Position numbers and translations under genes: made by a program. From Isoetes taiwanensis (Eukaryota > Streptophyta > Lycopodiopsida > Isoetales > Isoetaceae): 64,000 bases of DNA. The DNA lies in assembly GCA_021234155.1 (NCBI GenBank), contig JAJEKV010000002.1, forward strand, positions 34,888,128 through 34,952,127. The letters are read 5' to 3'. Positions 35,451-46,821 of this stretch are shown piece after piece (position 1 is the first letter of the stretch; the number at the start of each line of letters is the position of its first letter). The notes beneath the pieces are model-generated. The model searched no databases and was not told where the DNA came from. It saw nothing but the letters and a program-made list of their open reading frames with translations.

Positions 35451-36789
35451 TTCTTCTTGTACTAAATGATATGAACATGTAGTATAACAACCATGACCAC
35501 ATAACATTCCCAAATTTACCCTTAGTTTCGTAATAACGAACCTTGATCATGGATTTCCCTAGATTTAAGTCTAGTTTTGCAACTATAGAATGTTCCCAAT
35601 TCCATTCCCAACTCTATGCCATAGCCCAAAGAAGTTATGTTACATTTCCAATCTCTTTCTCTCCATAAAGAAAGATCATAACTTCTACATTATATTATTA
35701 ATGTTGTTAAATATAAGATATGTTTCCCTTCTATCTCATTAGCATTCCGTCTCATTACCCAAGCTCCTTATTAATAATAATTTAATGAAGACGACCATGG
35801 TTCCATAATTACATTGTAATTACATAACTTAGTGTTCAACCTAGACTTAGTGTTCATCAGCATCTCCCTTTGCCAGTAGCCGACCTGGCCTCCCTAGTTC
35901 ATAAAGCTAATTCTATAGGGGCAAGGCCTAATGTCCTCCAGTGAATAGGTCCTAGGGTGTAATTTTATGCATGTTATACTCACTACTATTGCTAACAATT
36001 CTAACAATTCAAATCTATTATTAACAATTAAAACATTTTTTGGGAGCAACCCTTTTCAGAGTCATGGCCAACAACCCTGTTAAAGGCTTCAGGCCTTCGA
36101 TTCTCTGATGTCGGGCCTGGTTGGGGCCTCAGACAAGCAAATCGGCCCTTTGGGCCTGGATTCCGACTCCTTAATGCCAATTTCGAGCAGATTTGGCAGA
36201 GATTTTGCTGTGGTATGATCATTAGTGAAGATCATTAGTGAAGAGCATGCTGTGAGTATACAAAATACACATAATCATGCCCTTCACTAATGATCTTTCC
36301 TCCATACATGATTCTCTCCTCTAGTCTAGAGAAATGCCTATCTATAGATGAATGAGTAACTATGTGACAATGGCATGGAATGACATGGCACATGACATGG
36401 CAAAGTGGTAGGTTTTGTGCTTTCTTCATGTGTTTTCTCATATGGATCAATGACATGGCAGGATCACTAAAATGGACCAATGGGAATATGAAAACATTTG
36501 ATGATGTGGACCCATGCCAATAATGATATTAGCTTGCAATGTAATAGCCATCGTGCTAATGCATGCAAAAGGTGTAGGAAATTCACACCTAATACAAGGA
36601 CCTTGGAATTGGGCCGAAGGGCTTTATCAAAGACACAGAGACTATCTCGCCTAAATTGTATCCTTTGAGCTTCTACCTTCAACCCATATCTTTTGGTGAA
36701 TCTTTCTGGTCTACTGCTACTAAATCATTCTTTAATATAAAGGATGGACCTCAGAGTTTTTTTCACTAGCTATTCTGCCAAAAGGCAAG
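35451..36789. other. intergenic or old LTR sequence, no gene
   Basis: AT-rich. A GATCATTAGTGAAGA phrase is duplicated near 36217-36242, with an inverted copy near 36284. No family was recognised. Confidence 0.4.
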
Positions 36790-36960
36790 TCAAGAAATCT
36801 TCATATTTCAATGCTTTTGTTAAAAAACTTTGGCCAACGTATTCTTACATCTGATGGTAGCAATTCGTCATGATGCAGTACTATGCAATTTGAATATTCT
36901 CATACATAGTGCTACGATCTTTACAAATATGGTTTCAGATTGGAGATTTGCCATGTCCTA
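36790..36960. repeat. diverged dispersed repeat, also at 62480-62620
   Basis: Shared phrases with the second copy include ACTTTGGCCAA, TCATCATGATGCA-type and TTGAATATTCTCATA-type stretches in the same order. The two copies are well diverged. It adjoins the MITE-like repeat split by the large gypsy element. Confidence 0.5.
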
Positions 36961-36974
36961 AAAGGAATGCCTTC

Positions 36975-37201
36975 CTTATACATTCACATGGGGGTGACTC
37001 CAGGCATCGAGAGCTGTTGGATGGATATATTTGCAAGTTATTCCTTGATCTAGACCATAGATAGCGATCCTCATTTTGTGAGGTATGCTTGTATAAGTTT
37101 ACTGTATAATGAGGTCTGCAAAAATACTACAAGGTTTGAGACTGGTGTTGATTTTATAAATGTATTATGTAGTTCTAGGGAGTACAAAAAGAGGCTCTCG
37201 C
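36975..37201 (+). mobile_element. left part of a second MITE-like copy, split by gypsy insertion
   Basis: From ATTCACATGGGGGTGACTCC onward it matches the interior of the MITE at 223-669 (ATCGAGAGCTGTTGGAT, then ACTGGTGTTGATTT and GAGGCTCTCG). It stops at the target site of the gypsy element and resumes at 50113. Its outer left inverted repeat is missing, unlike the first copy. Confidence 0.75.
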
Positions 37202-38811
37202 TGTGACGCTCCCTGCTAAACATACGGCGCCCGACCGTACGCTCGGCAGGAATTCCCCCGTCCGGCTCATCAACCGCACAGGCCCTCCATCTACCCCGCA
37301 CTCTAGAATCCTCCGTAGTGCGGGAAGGGGACACGAAGGTGTCTTGCGCGCCCTTCCCCTATGGGCTCCTATCACAGCGGAAGCATAACACGTCAGAACT
37401 AGCAATACAATACAATATGCTACCTCGAGGGGTAGCTCAATCGCATATCCATAGATGCAAAGAACATAATCATATGCCATAAAACATGAGAGCTCCTACC
37501 CGTGGCTCCGACACGAAGGGAAGTCGACTGACTGGATAGGCCTCAAGATAGAGCAGACCGAATCATAACAATGGCGGGGCTGGCATAAGACAATGGCTAG
37601 GGTTGACCACTCCATCCGCCCCTCCCGTGCATACTTTGCAGATGGGCTAGATCAAGCTGTGGTATGACTCTAACCTTCCGGATACGCAATCCCATGGCAT
37701 CACCCATCGGGACTACTCCAGGTTGCATCTCCCCGTCCCACGAGGTAGGAAGGGTTGCATCTCCCTTCCCGGGGTCTAGAGGCTCCACTGGGCTAGAGAA
37801 TCGTGGGCGACACACGATTCGCACCCACCGAACCCCCAAAACAAGAGCCAAGCTGACGCAACTCTTGAGAGGCGTGGCACACCATCGCCCAGTGAGGTGT
37901 CGGACCCATGCTCGGCCCACACGAAGTGACCGACCATAAGCCTAGCCCACTGTGGGATCCCCCGAAGTCCCCACTCGGCAGGGATCCACCCTCCATCTTG
38001 CCTCTAGCCCCGTTGTGTGGTGCTGAGTCACATCATAGCTTCCATAGCTCGGTGGGTTCCTATGCACAGGCCGCAACTAATAGGAACTAAGGGATCTACA
38101 CTAGGAGCATACTACATATGGCCCTAGGTCTCTACCCCCCTTCCCAACACAAGAGGAACAACATGATCAACCATCATCACATAATCATCATGAACAATAT
38201 CATATGAACATCTTAACCTAATCATACATATCTATCTATCAGTTAGGGTTCCTTGATTAGGGTTCAAGATGTTCAACAATGGATCTAGGGTGGCTCTACT
38301 CTAGACACGAATCACTAACCCATCTGGAGTGCTAACTTCCAGATGAACTAACATGAACTCTACTCAACCTACCTCCTCCAGAAGCGCTTCCTCCCATCCC
38401 TGGCGTCTCCATGCTCCTAGGCGTGGTTCGAAGGCTTGCTCCTTCTACGATCATACACACCCTCCAGGGGCTGCTGCTCCAGGCTAGACTATGACGAACG
38501 GTGCTCGAAACGGGGTTTCGGGCACGTGGATGAGAGCTCAGGTGCTAGGTCAGGGAAAAAGGGTCTAGGGTTAGGGTTAGAGCTCATATAGGTGTGGGTC
38601 CACGTGGGATGCCACGTGGCACCACTAGGATGAGGCCGTGTGGCGCCATGTGGAAATGGGCCTTATCCTAAGGTTATCTAAGTTAAGTAATTAACTTAGA
38701 TGTGCACCCCTTGCCACTTTCTAAGGCATACAAGGCTACCTAGGTAGACTTGTATGGTGACGGGCCCAGGAATATACGTATTTATAGCGTATATTCCTCT
38801 GGAACGTCACA
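37202..38811 (-). repeat. 3' LTR of the chromovirus
   Basis: It is bounded by TGTGACG and CGTCACA. It matches the other LTR along its length, with many short clustered differences. On the minus strand a TATA-like CCTATATG (38585-38592) is followed by two telomere-like CCCTAAC units (38563-38580). Confidence 0.9.
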
Positions 38812-38826
38812 TTCTCCCCCCCTTAG
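38812..38826 (-). promoter_or_regulatory. polypurine tract
   Basis: The minus strand reads CCTAAGGGGGGGAGAA immediately before the 3' LTR, the expected primer for plus-strand DNA synthesis. It fixes the element's orientation. Confidence 0.85.
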
Positions 38827-39238
38827 GACAATGCTGTCCTCAGCATTGTGCTAAGGTGACGAGCCTAGTCGATCCTGCAAAACAACACAAAGCATACACT
38901 TCAATTTAAACGATCAACTTCCTATTAACGAGTTAAATGTCAAAATTTAGGCTATATTTGTACTTATACAAAATTATATAGCCCTAACAAGGTTACTTCT
39001 TACAATAACTCAAAACATTATTATAAGAGTTATTAAGGTTCATAATCTAAATTATGGTTCCCCCCATCTTCTCGTAATGCGCTCCACCTCGATGCTCCTT
39101 CTCACTTGCCTGCACATGGAGCACATTACGTTAGTCTAATTTAATAAGTTTGTGGTTTTAGGGGACCACCCCCCTTACCATACCTTGCACTCGATCATGG
39201 CCCTTTCGGATTTGAGCTTAAGGACCATTTAAGATGAT

Positions 39239-39557
39239 CCCATCATCGCCCATGATCAAGTGCTACCTTGTACTTTACCCTACGGTGCGAGTACCCCTAG
39301 TGCATCATGCCCCAAGGGTTTTAAGCTAGGGAACGTCTCACGATCCCATCATCGCACATGATTACTTTGACCTTCACCATGACCCCCCTATGGCCAGGTG
39401 TGCAATCCCCACATCGTGGCATAGGGAGCATCCGACCGATGTCCCATCATCGCGCACCATGCCTTTCCTTCTCTCTCTCTCGCATGACCCTAGTGGTCAT
39501 GCGCACCTCTTGGTGCATGTTGCCTAGGGAACGCCTTAAGGGCTTATCCCATCATCG
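39239..39557 (-). repeat. ~100-bp degenerate tandem repeats in the 3' non-coding part
   Basis: CCCATCATCG recurs at 39239, 39345, 39444 and 39548, spacing 99-106 bp. Flanking phrases such as GGGAACG, CATGATCA and CTTGCACTCGATCATGG-type blocks are partly shared. It lies between the chromodomain stop and the PPT. Confidence 0.6.
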
Positions 39558-39615
39558 CCACAGATAGCCCAAGATTCTCGCATATGTATTCCACTAACTA
39601 GAATACACCGCCAAG

Positions 39616-42600
39616 CTAGAGGCTAACTAAGAAGCATACTAAGCTAACCTCCTCGGGTGAAGCCTGGCCAAAGCCCGAGACGACTTCACCATCAAATTCC
39701 TTCATAAACTCTGGGTATTGCTTCTCTAGATCTTGCTTCAATACCCAAGTTGCGTCTTCCACGGGCAAATACTTCCACTTGACCAAATACTGGAGGAACT
39801 GAGACCTCCTAGTCTTCTTGAATGATTTATCAAGAAGTAACTCAGGCACGATTTCCACTTGCTCTTCCGTCATTTCCAACAAAGTTGGAGTATCCAAAAT
39901 CTCCTCAGGGTTAGGATTGTGCCTTTTCAATAAACTTACGTGGAAAACCTTGTGAACTTTGAGTGGGCCGGAAGATCCAACTTGTAGGCTTGGGAGCCCA
40001 CTCTCTCCAAAATCTTGAACGGACCAGCCCACCTAGGGGCAAGCTTCTTGCAACTCCCAATCCGAAGCTTAGCTTGCTTGACCTTGATCTTCAACCACAC
40101 GCTATCGCCTACTTTGAACTCTCTTACGGTCCTGTGCTTGTCGGCCACACTCTTCGCCGACTTCTTCGCTAGGAGGTAACCCCTCACTTCTTCCACCAAC
40201 TGCTGCATATCTCCTAGCATCTGCTGGGACACTTCAACCTTTGACACGGGATTGTGCCAAGTGTCCGGGGTTAAGCACTGGTACCCGTAGTTTACCATGA
40301 AAGGAGACATCTGAGATGACTCCTGTTTGGCACTATTGTAGGCGAATTCCACCAAGTGGATGTACTCATCCCACTTGACCGCTTATTCCACACAAAGCTT
40401 CTAAGCATATCTTCAATGATTCGATTCGGCCCTCCCGCCCCACCATCTGCTTGGGGGATGATATGCCGTGCTCATGGAGAGCTTCGTCTGAATGGTGCTG
40501 AAGAGGTCCTGCCAAAAAGCACTCATAAACTTGGAATCTCTATCCGATATTATCTCCCGAGGCATGCCATGGAGCCTAAAAATCTCCTTCACAAATAGCT
40601 TGGCGATCTAATGTCGTGGTTTCCAGAGTTCTACAAGGCACAAAATGTGCCATCTTAGATAATTTGTCTACTACACCATCAATGCATCTTTGCCTCAAGA
40701 GTCTTGGGAAGTCCTGTGATAAAATCCATACTTACCACTTCCCACTTCGTCGATTCTAACGCTAGAGGGTTCCAAGGCTCACGATTCTTTGCTCCGCTTT
40801 GGTTTGTCGCATTTAATAACCCACACTCGCAAATATATCTTGCTATCTCGCTTCTTCATTCCCGCGGTAAGTAGCTACTTCAATCTTGAAGTAGGTCTTC
40901 ATAAAACCCGCATGCCCCCTATTGATATTGTTGTGTGTGTCATGAAGAATTAGCTTCCTTACCCCTGATGATTCGGCACACACAACTTATGCTTATGATA
41001 CAACAGGTTGCCTTCCTTCTTATAATGCTTGAAGGCTTCTGGCTTCCTTATCCGTTCTAGCCTCTCTAAAGGCTTTTCCATACCTCCTTGAAATCACCAT
41101 CGGATGGTAATGTCTCCTCAATTTTCTTGCCATACCCACTCGAAAGAGTTGATATAGCATTACAATGAATTCTGGTCTCAAGAGGTCTTCGAAAGAGCAT
41201 CCGCAACCACATTCAACTTTCCGGCTTATAAGCAATCTCAAATTCATACTCTTCTAGGAATTCCATCCACCTCCTTTGTCTTAGATTCGTGGAGTGGTTG
41301 GGTAAAGATGTATTGAGGCTCGGGTGATCGAGATCTAACCGAAACTTCCTCCCAAGCAAATAATGCCTCCAAATACTTAAGAGCCCTCGACAATAGCTAG
41401 AAGTTCCCGATCGGGATTGATAGCCGCTTCGGTCGCTTCAACTTCTTGGAATCATAAGCTATTACTCTTCCTTCTTGCATAAGGACTCCACACTGCTATC
41501 TTACTTGCATCTGCTACTATCTTGTCCTTGTCGGATCTGGCGTAATCCAGCACCGGTGTCGTTGTTAAGGCCTCCTTAAGCTTTTCAAATGAAGCTTAAA
41601 CATTTTCTAACCAATGTGTTCTCCAATCTTTCACCTTAACACTCTTAGTGAGGTCCCGATGAGGGGACGCCACTTAGCGAAGTCCTTCACGAACTTTCAG
41701 AATAACCCGCCAGACCTAGAAAGCTTCTTACTTCCGCCACATTCTTTGAGCTGGCCAATCTACTACCGCCGATCTTTGGGGTCGGTGGAGATTCCTTCCG
41801 CCCGATATGACATGGCCCAAGTACTCCACTCTTTCAGTAGCAAAGTGGCATTTGGAGAGTCCATACAAACGATGCCAGCCTCAACTTTTCTAACACCCTT
41901 CTCAAATGCTTTAATTATGATCTTCAATGGACTTGTTGTAGACTAGAATGTTGTCGAAGAAGACAATGACAAACTCATCTAGAAAATCCCCAAGACGCCG
42001 CTTCATGAGGCGATAAAAGTTGCTGGAGCATTCGACAATCCAAAGGGCATTATCAGAACTCAAAGTGACCATACCGCTTCCCAATCGCGGTCTTATGGAT
42101 ATCCTCTTCTTTTTATTCTTATTTGGTGGTACCGACCTCAAATCAATCTTAGAGAATACCTTTGCTCCCCGGAGCTGGTCCATTAAATCATCCGCCTTGG
42201 CAATGCATACTTGTTCTTTATCGCCGCTTTTGTTGAGTCATGATAGTCTATGCACATTCTTAAAGCGCCATCTTTCTTCTTCACGAAGAGTATGGGTGCT
42301 CCAAAAGGAGACACACTTGCTCTAATAAAACCAAGCTCAAGCAATTCCGTGAGTTGCTTCTGAGCTCAATCAACTCGTGTGCTCATCCCGTATGGTGCCT
42401 TGCTGGTAGGCTTAGCATCCGGGTGCCAATGTGATCTCACACTCCACACCCCCTATAAGGTGGTAGTCACGGATCTCATCCGAAATAATACATCCTTGAA
42501 TTCAAATAAGCCTTGCTAACCGGCTTGGGCAATTGCTTCCCCTTTGGTCGCTCCCATCCCCGCTTATTGGGCTCAATTGCCTCCAATCTCAAAATGTAAT

Positions 42601-44329
42601 CCACCTTATTTCTTTCTATACTTTTCCTTAGCCGCTTCAAAGAAATACACCGCATAGAAGAAGCTGTCTTCTTACCTCTCACTATGAATTTGGTGCCGTC
42701 CCATAATTTGTCATGGCGACTTCATTCGCGGTCGTGATCGATCATGGCTTTCAATGGCTTTAGGAACTCCATTCCTACTATAAGGTCATACCTTCCAATC
42801 TCCATAACCTCCGCCCCCATCGGCCACTTACTTCCACTAAGGTCTATGTCGAATGTGATCCTCCTCCCCTTAGTGTGTTAATGGCACCGCTTTACCATAG
42901 CAACCGCCTTGGCTTAGACTTCAATACTTTGTTCTTCATTAGGGCAGCCAGCCCTAGGAGAGGCGGTTATGAGAGCTACCAGATCTATCAATACTAGATA
43001 TGGACTGCTATCTATGATCCCTCACCGCAATGATATTTGTTGATCGACTTTCAATGTCATCTCGACTCAATGTTTGCCATGATATGGCACTCACCATCTC
43101 TGAAGTCCTGGGCCTCATGCTGGTCATCGTCTTCATCCTTTAATCTTCATTGGTGAATCCCAAATGGTCCCCAAAGTTCTTACCCCGAAGCTCTTCCATG
43201 CCGCTTTGGCCTCGATGGCGTAGTTGCTGATTGCATCCTTACCCCGAGCTCTTCCATGCCGCTGGCCTCCCGATTGCCCTTTGGTACTTTATCCCGACTG
43301 ACTTTCCTTTGAAGGCCGATTGTCTCTCACCCGGCGTTGGAGCTTCTTCCAAACTTATGGCTTTATCCCCGGCCGCCAATCGACTTAGGGTTGATTGTTC
43401 GGACTAGCCTTTTGATATTGATGTTCAATCCCTCAATGTAAGTTTCGGATTTGCTTGCCTTTTCCGGCACTCCGGGGACATGGAGTCTAAGTCGCATAAA
43501 TTCCTCTCAGATACTTTGCAACCGATAATGTACCCCGTTCAATCTATAGAACTGCTGGATCTCGCTCGCTAGTATGTGACCCTAGGCACATAATGTTCAA
43601 GGGAAAGCCTTTGTCAAGGTCTTGAATCTGAATCGTTCCTTTTGAGCTTGTTGGACTTTCGCATAGCCTTTCCACCGATTCTAGCTGCCCCTATCAAGTT
43701 TGTTTGTAGCAACCTTCCCTATATCCTTATCCTTCATGCCATAAGAGTTGCCGAACTCTTCCATCTCGCTGCCGGGCTTCGCCTCCATACCGACCTATCC
43801 TTCCCCGAGAACCCACCAACTTCCTAGTCTTCCACACATTGCTCATAGCACCGTCAACTTTCTTTTGATAATCATCTTCCTTCCTTGCCCTCGCTCTTAC
43901 CGTGGAGGTCGGACTCACTATTCGAGCTAGAACCGCCATGACCGCCTCAAGTGTCGATGAACCGGAGCTAGGTGGTGTTGGACTCCTTCGTTTCTCCCTT
44001 TTCCTCTTCACACCGCCTCGACATTCCCCTCATTGTCCCGCCCTCCTGGCTGTGGACCTTCCTCGATGCCTTGGCCGAGGTAGCAGTGGAGAGGTGGTGG
44101 TGGAGCAGTGCATATTCTTGGGCATTCATCAACGGGGTGGCCCAAAGGGATCAGCCGATGCATCTGGTTCCTCATCTAGACGAGCCTTGGCGTTGATTGC
44201 TTCCGTCATATCGCCGCCGTTGTTGTCATCTTGATCACGCCCAAATAGGTTTCGGGTACCCACTGGTGGTGTCGGCCTTGGCCTTGAGAACCCCGAGCCT
44301 GCGTGTTCCTTGTTTGCAGGATTAATCAT
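39616..44329 (-). CDS. gag-pol polyprotein of the chromovirus (frameshifted)
   Basis: Translation begins at ATG 44329 ([14 protein letters not shown]). The Gag part is poorly conserved and lysine/arginine-rich. A protease block near 42975 reads LID(R)SGSSHN with one extra base. Reverse transcriptase follows (about 41900-42330): VFSKIDLR and [15 protein letters not shown], where the second catalytic aspartate is N. Integrase C-terminal sequence (40355-39936) includes [18 protein letters not shown] and [25 protein letters not shown] chromodomain ends the protein (39798-39700: [18 protein letters not shown]). Family knowledge says such chromodomains can direct integration to chromatin with methylated H3 tails. 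Numerous frameshifts and stops, especially 40600-43700, mean this copy cannot be translated as written. Confidence 0.85.
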
Positions 44330-44538
44330 CAATGCTTGTTATTTAAGTTACACACTAATTGTTCTTGCTCAAAATTGAATTGTTGTTAGATACAAAGAAA
44401 TCATATGAAAATTCCACTTACAAGTTAAGATCATGGTAGGACATTAATTAGTATATAGAAGTACATTTCATGAATTACATGATAATACCGAAAAAGAGTT
44501 ACAATACACTTTAATTAATTTACAAAACAAGTTTTCCA
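44330..44538. other. spacer between acc2 and gag
   Basis: AT-rich sequence of about 200 bases. No TATA box is obvious before gag. Confidence 0.4.
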
Positions 44539-46045
44539 TCAACGATGTCGCTTCATAGACTTGAAGAAGTTCTTGACGTTCTTGAATCCTATGCCCTTGC
44601 CCATGTTCTCAGGGGATTCTTGCCACCATCCTCCCTCCAATGCTCTTGCAATTTGTGGTGCTTGGGAAGTTCTCGGGTGCGATGTCGCCACTCACCGACA
44701 AGTGCGCATCCCCGAGGTGGCCCCTTGCTGGTCGAGGGCATGAAGGGCTACTGATCTCTTTGAAGAGGATAACATGGTCCATTCCGGAAATCTATCTTGG
44801 CATGTTGTCCCAAGCCCGAGAGTGCTATGAGGGAGCCACCACCATTCTTCACCCCTGGGATGAACTCCTTGTGGAAGACTATCATCCGCCCTGGCTATGG
44901 GCCTAAGATAGTACCGAAAGTGATTTACCCCCGTGTGGCCCCGGGTGGCTCCGGTTCTCTCCCTCAGCTGCCTCAAAGACATCTATTGCCGTAAGGTCTT
45001 GGTCCCCTCCACATTGTTGCTTTGCGTTCTCCGACAATGATGCTAGATGCTTCACGACGCCATGGAGCGCACCCGGCCGGCTTGAGCTTGGGCCTCTACC
45101 CGCTTGTACAACCTTTGGATCTCCTGGAATTCCTCTTCCGAATGTCGGGTTGTTGCTGCTTGAAACATCCGCCTTATCTCGTTGGTACGCTGGATGTCCG
45201 ACATAGTCTCCCCGTGATAGGTGTCGTCGCCGGCTACCTCCCTTGGGATCTCTTGGTAGGAGTAGTCGATGAAGTCACTGCCCTGCTCTTGTGCCATTAG
45301 GCCTAGGAGCTCATCCATCCTGAGGCCCTCTTCCTGACAATAAGGAAGGTTGAGGATATCGGTGGCGAATATGTACTCCTCGTCGCCGATGATCACCGGG
45401 TGAGGGCCACGATACCTATTACGCGCCAAGTCTCCGCCTTAGTACCTCCCCGCTTAGAGCCAAACGCTTCTCCATCCTTCTTGCCTCCCTCATTTCCCAA
45501 CTTGGGTTCTCTTCCTCTTCCTCTTCATAATCCTGCTCAATCTGCAACACAGGTGTTTCTGATGTGGAGCCGTAGTGTTCGTACGCCGCCGTCTCGATCT
45601 CATGGATGCCTATCTGTGCTGCCCGAGTGTTGAGAGGTGCCAAATCCAAAGGTTGAATTGACGGCTCCCCTGGTTGGTTGACTGCCCTATACTGCATGAA
45701 CAAAGTTAAGGCTGCTTGGTTTGAGAGATACCTATGCCTATGATGCTTACAGGTCATGTAGTCTGGCATGTTTCTAGTTCTATCCCACAGCCTATTCTTG
45801 CCCCTGGATCCCCCACCTATGGCTTGGGTAAGAGAGTCTAAGGAAACCCATTTCCCCCTAGGTGGCAAGCTAACTTCCTGTGGTAGAACCCGCTGATCAT
45901 ATTGACGATGATGTCGTAATAAGGAGTTCGTTAAGGTGGCATGAAGATCAAAGAGATGATCAAAGACATGAAAGGCTTGCTCAGCAGGGAATTCACGGAT
46001 GTGATTGGAGTCGTTGTACCATCTAACAAAGTTTGATGGCGCCAT
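44539..46045 (-). CDS. acc2: unknown accessory protein in the chromovirus
   Basis: Starts at ATG 46045 (MAPSNFVRWYNDSN) and can be followed to a stop at 44539-44541 after FKNVKNFFKSMKRHR, about 500 codons with three or four frameshifts. Segments in order: an N-terminal region rich in H, D and R; a GKWVSLDSLTQAIGGGSRG block; LTLFMQYRAVNQPGEP; an acidic run (DYEEEEEENPSWE); then IGDEEYIFATDILNL, RMDELLGLMAQEQ and DFIDYSYQEIPREV; a predicted coiled stretch (EEEFQEIQRLYKRVEAQAQ); and a basic C-terminal tail. No catalytic motif or zinc finger was recognised. The central and C-terminal blocks match the separate gene at 27138-28648, so the family exists in more than one mobile or genomic context. 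It has its own TATA box. It is not Gag: Gag-pol follows. Confidence 0.6.
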
Positions 46046-46154
46046 TGAGCAAAGATGGCTATGAAAAATGGTTGATGGGGATGAGCAGAGGACTAGAAAA
46101 TTGCCAAAGGGACTGAGAGCAGATCTGATGGTGAGAAAATGACAAATGAGGGCC

Positions 46155-46162
46155 CTTTATAG
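46155..46162 (-). promoter_or_regulatory. TATA box before acc2
   Basis: CTATAAAG on the minus strand lies about 110 bases upstream of the acc2 ATG, with a pyrimidine-rich leader between. Good match to a plant TATA box, and at the right distance for a leader of about 80 bases. Confidence 0.55.
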
Positions 46163-46821
46163 GCTAGAGATGCCTCGGTTCCGCGCACAAGGGTTCTTGA
46201 TGAGAAAGACCTCAAATCTATGGCCATGGGTGTCCAAATGAACTACCATGAAGTGCAATTCTAATCAAAGCAAAGCAAGAAACACTACATGACAGGTTTG
46301 TTGGATCAAAATTGGTCAATCTGGGGCAAATTTGGGCTTCGGGATTGGCGTTATGCAAAAAATGGCCCTCGCGTCACGGGCTTAGATGGGTTTTATGTGA
46401 CGACCCGATTCGGTTATTTCTACTTTTATGAAGAGTTTCAGGGAATTTAAAGATCCTAACATGACTCTCTAGCATGATTCTAACTTAATTAGCAACTTTT
46501 GTTACTTAATTTGGACATGGATTAGCTATAAAATGGCGAAATCGGGTGGCGCTATAAAATGGCCTAGTCAAGGCAGATGAGATGGGTTTTGGTGCCGACG
46601 ACCTCGGTTTCGTCAGATTTTTGCAATTTTGACTAATTAAGTTAGGATTTTTAACTAATTAATTTTTCCCTTGGACATTCCAATTATAATGGTCAAAACT
46701 AAAGTAAAATTAAGCTATTTAAACACATTTTCCTACAAAATTTAAGGTCAGATGGTGACAAAATTTTATATTTATAGGAGAAAAACTTAGCAAGTACATT
46801 AATTTACACAAAACTTCATCC
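46163..46821. other. spacer between the H3-like gene and acc2
   Basis: AT-rich, non-coding. GCTATAAAATGGC occurs twice (about 46528 and 46551). Two phrases containing GACGACC(C/T)... and CGGTT recur near 46400 and 46595, suggesting an old local duplication. Part is presumably the 3' UTR of the H3-like gene. Confidence 0.4.

Noticed and set aside
37597-38090. Several overlapping open frames on both strands
   Set aside because: They lie in the LTR and recur in the other LTR with different frames, so they are not genes.
38563-38580. Chromosome end or interstitial telomere
   Set aside because: Only two units, present in both LTRs at the same place, so part of the LTR sequence.
39239-39557. CRISPR-like regular repeats
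   Set aside because: Only a 10-base core is shared, spacing is ~100 bp and the context is a plant retrotransposon.
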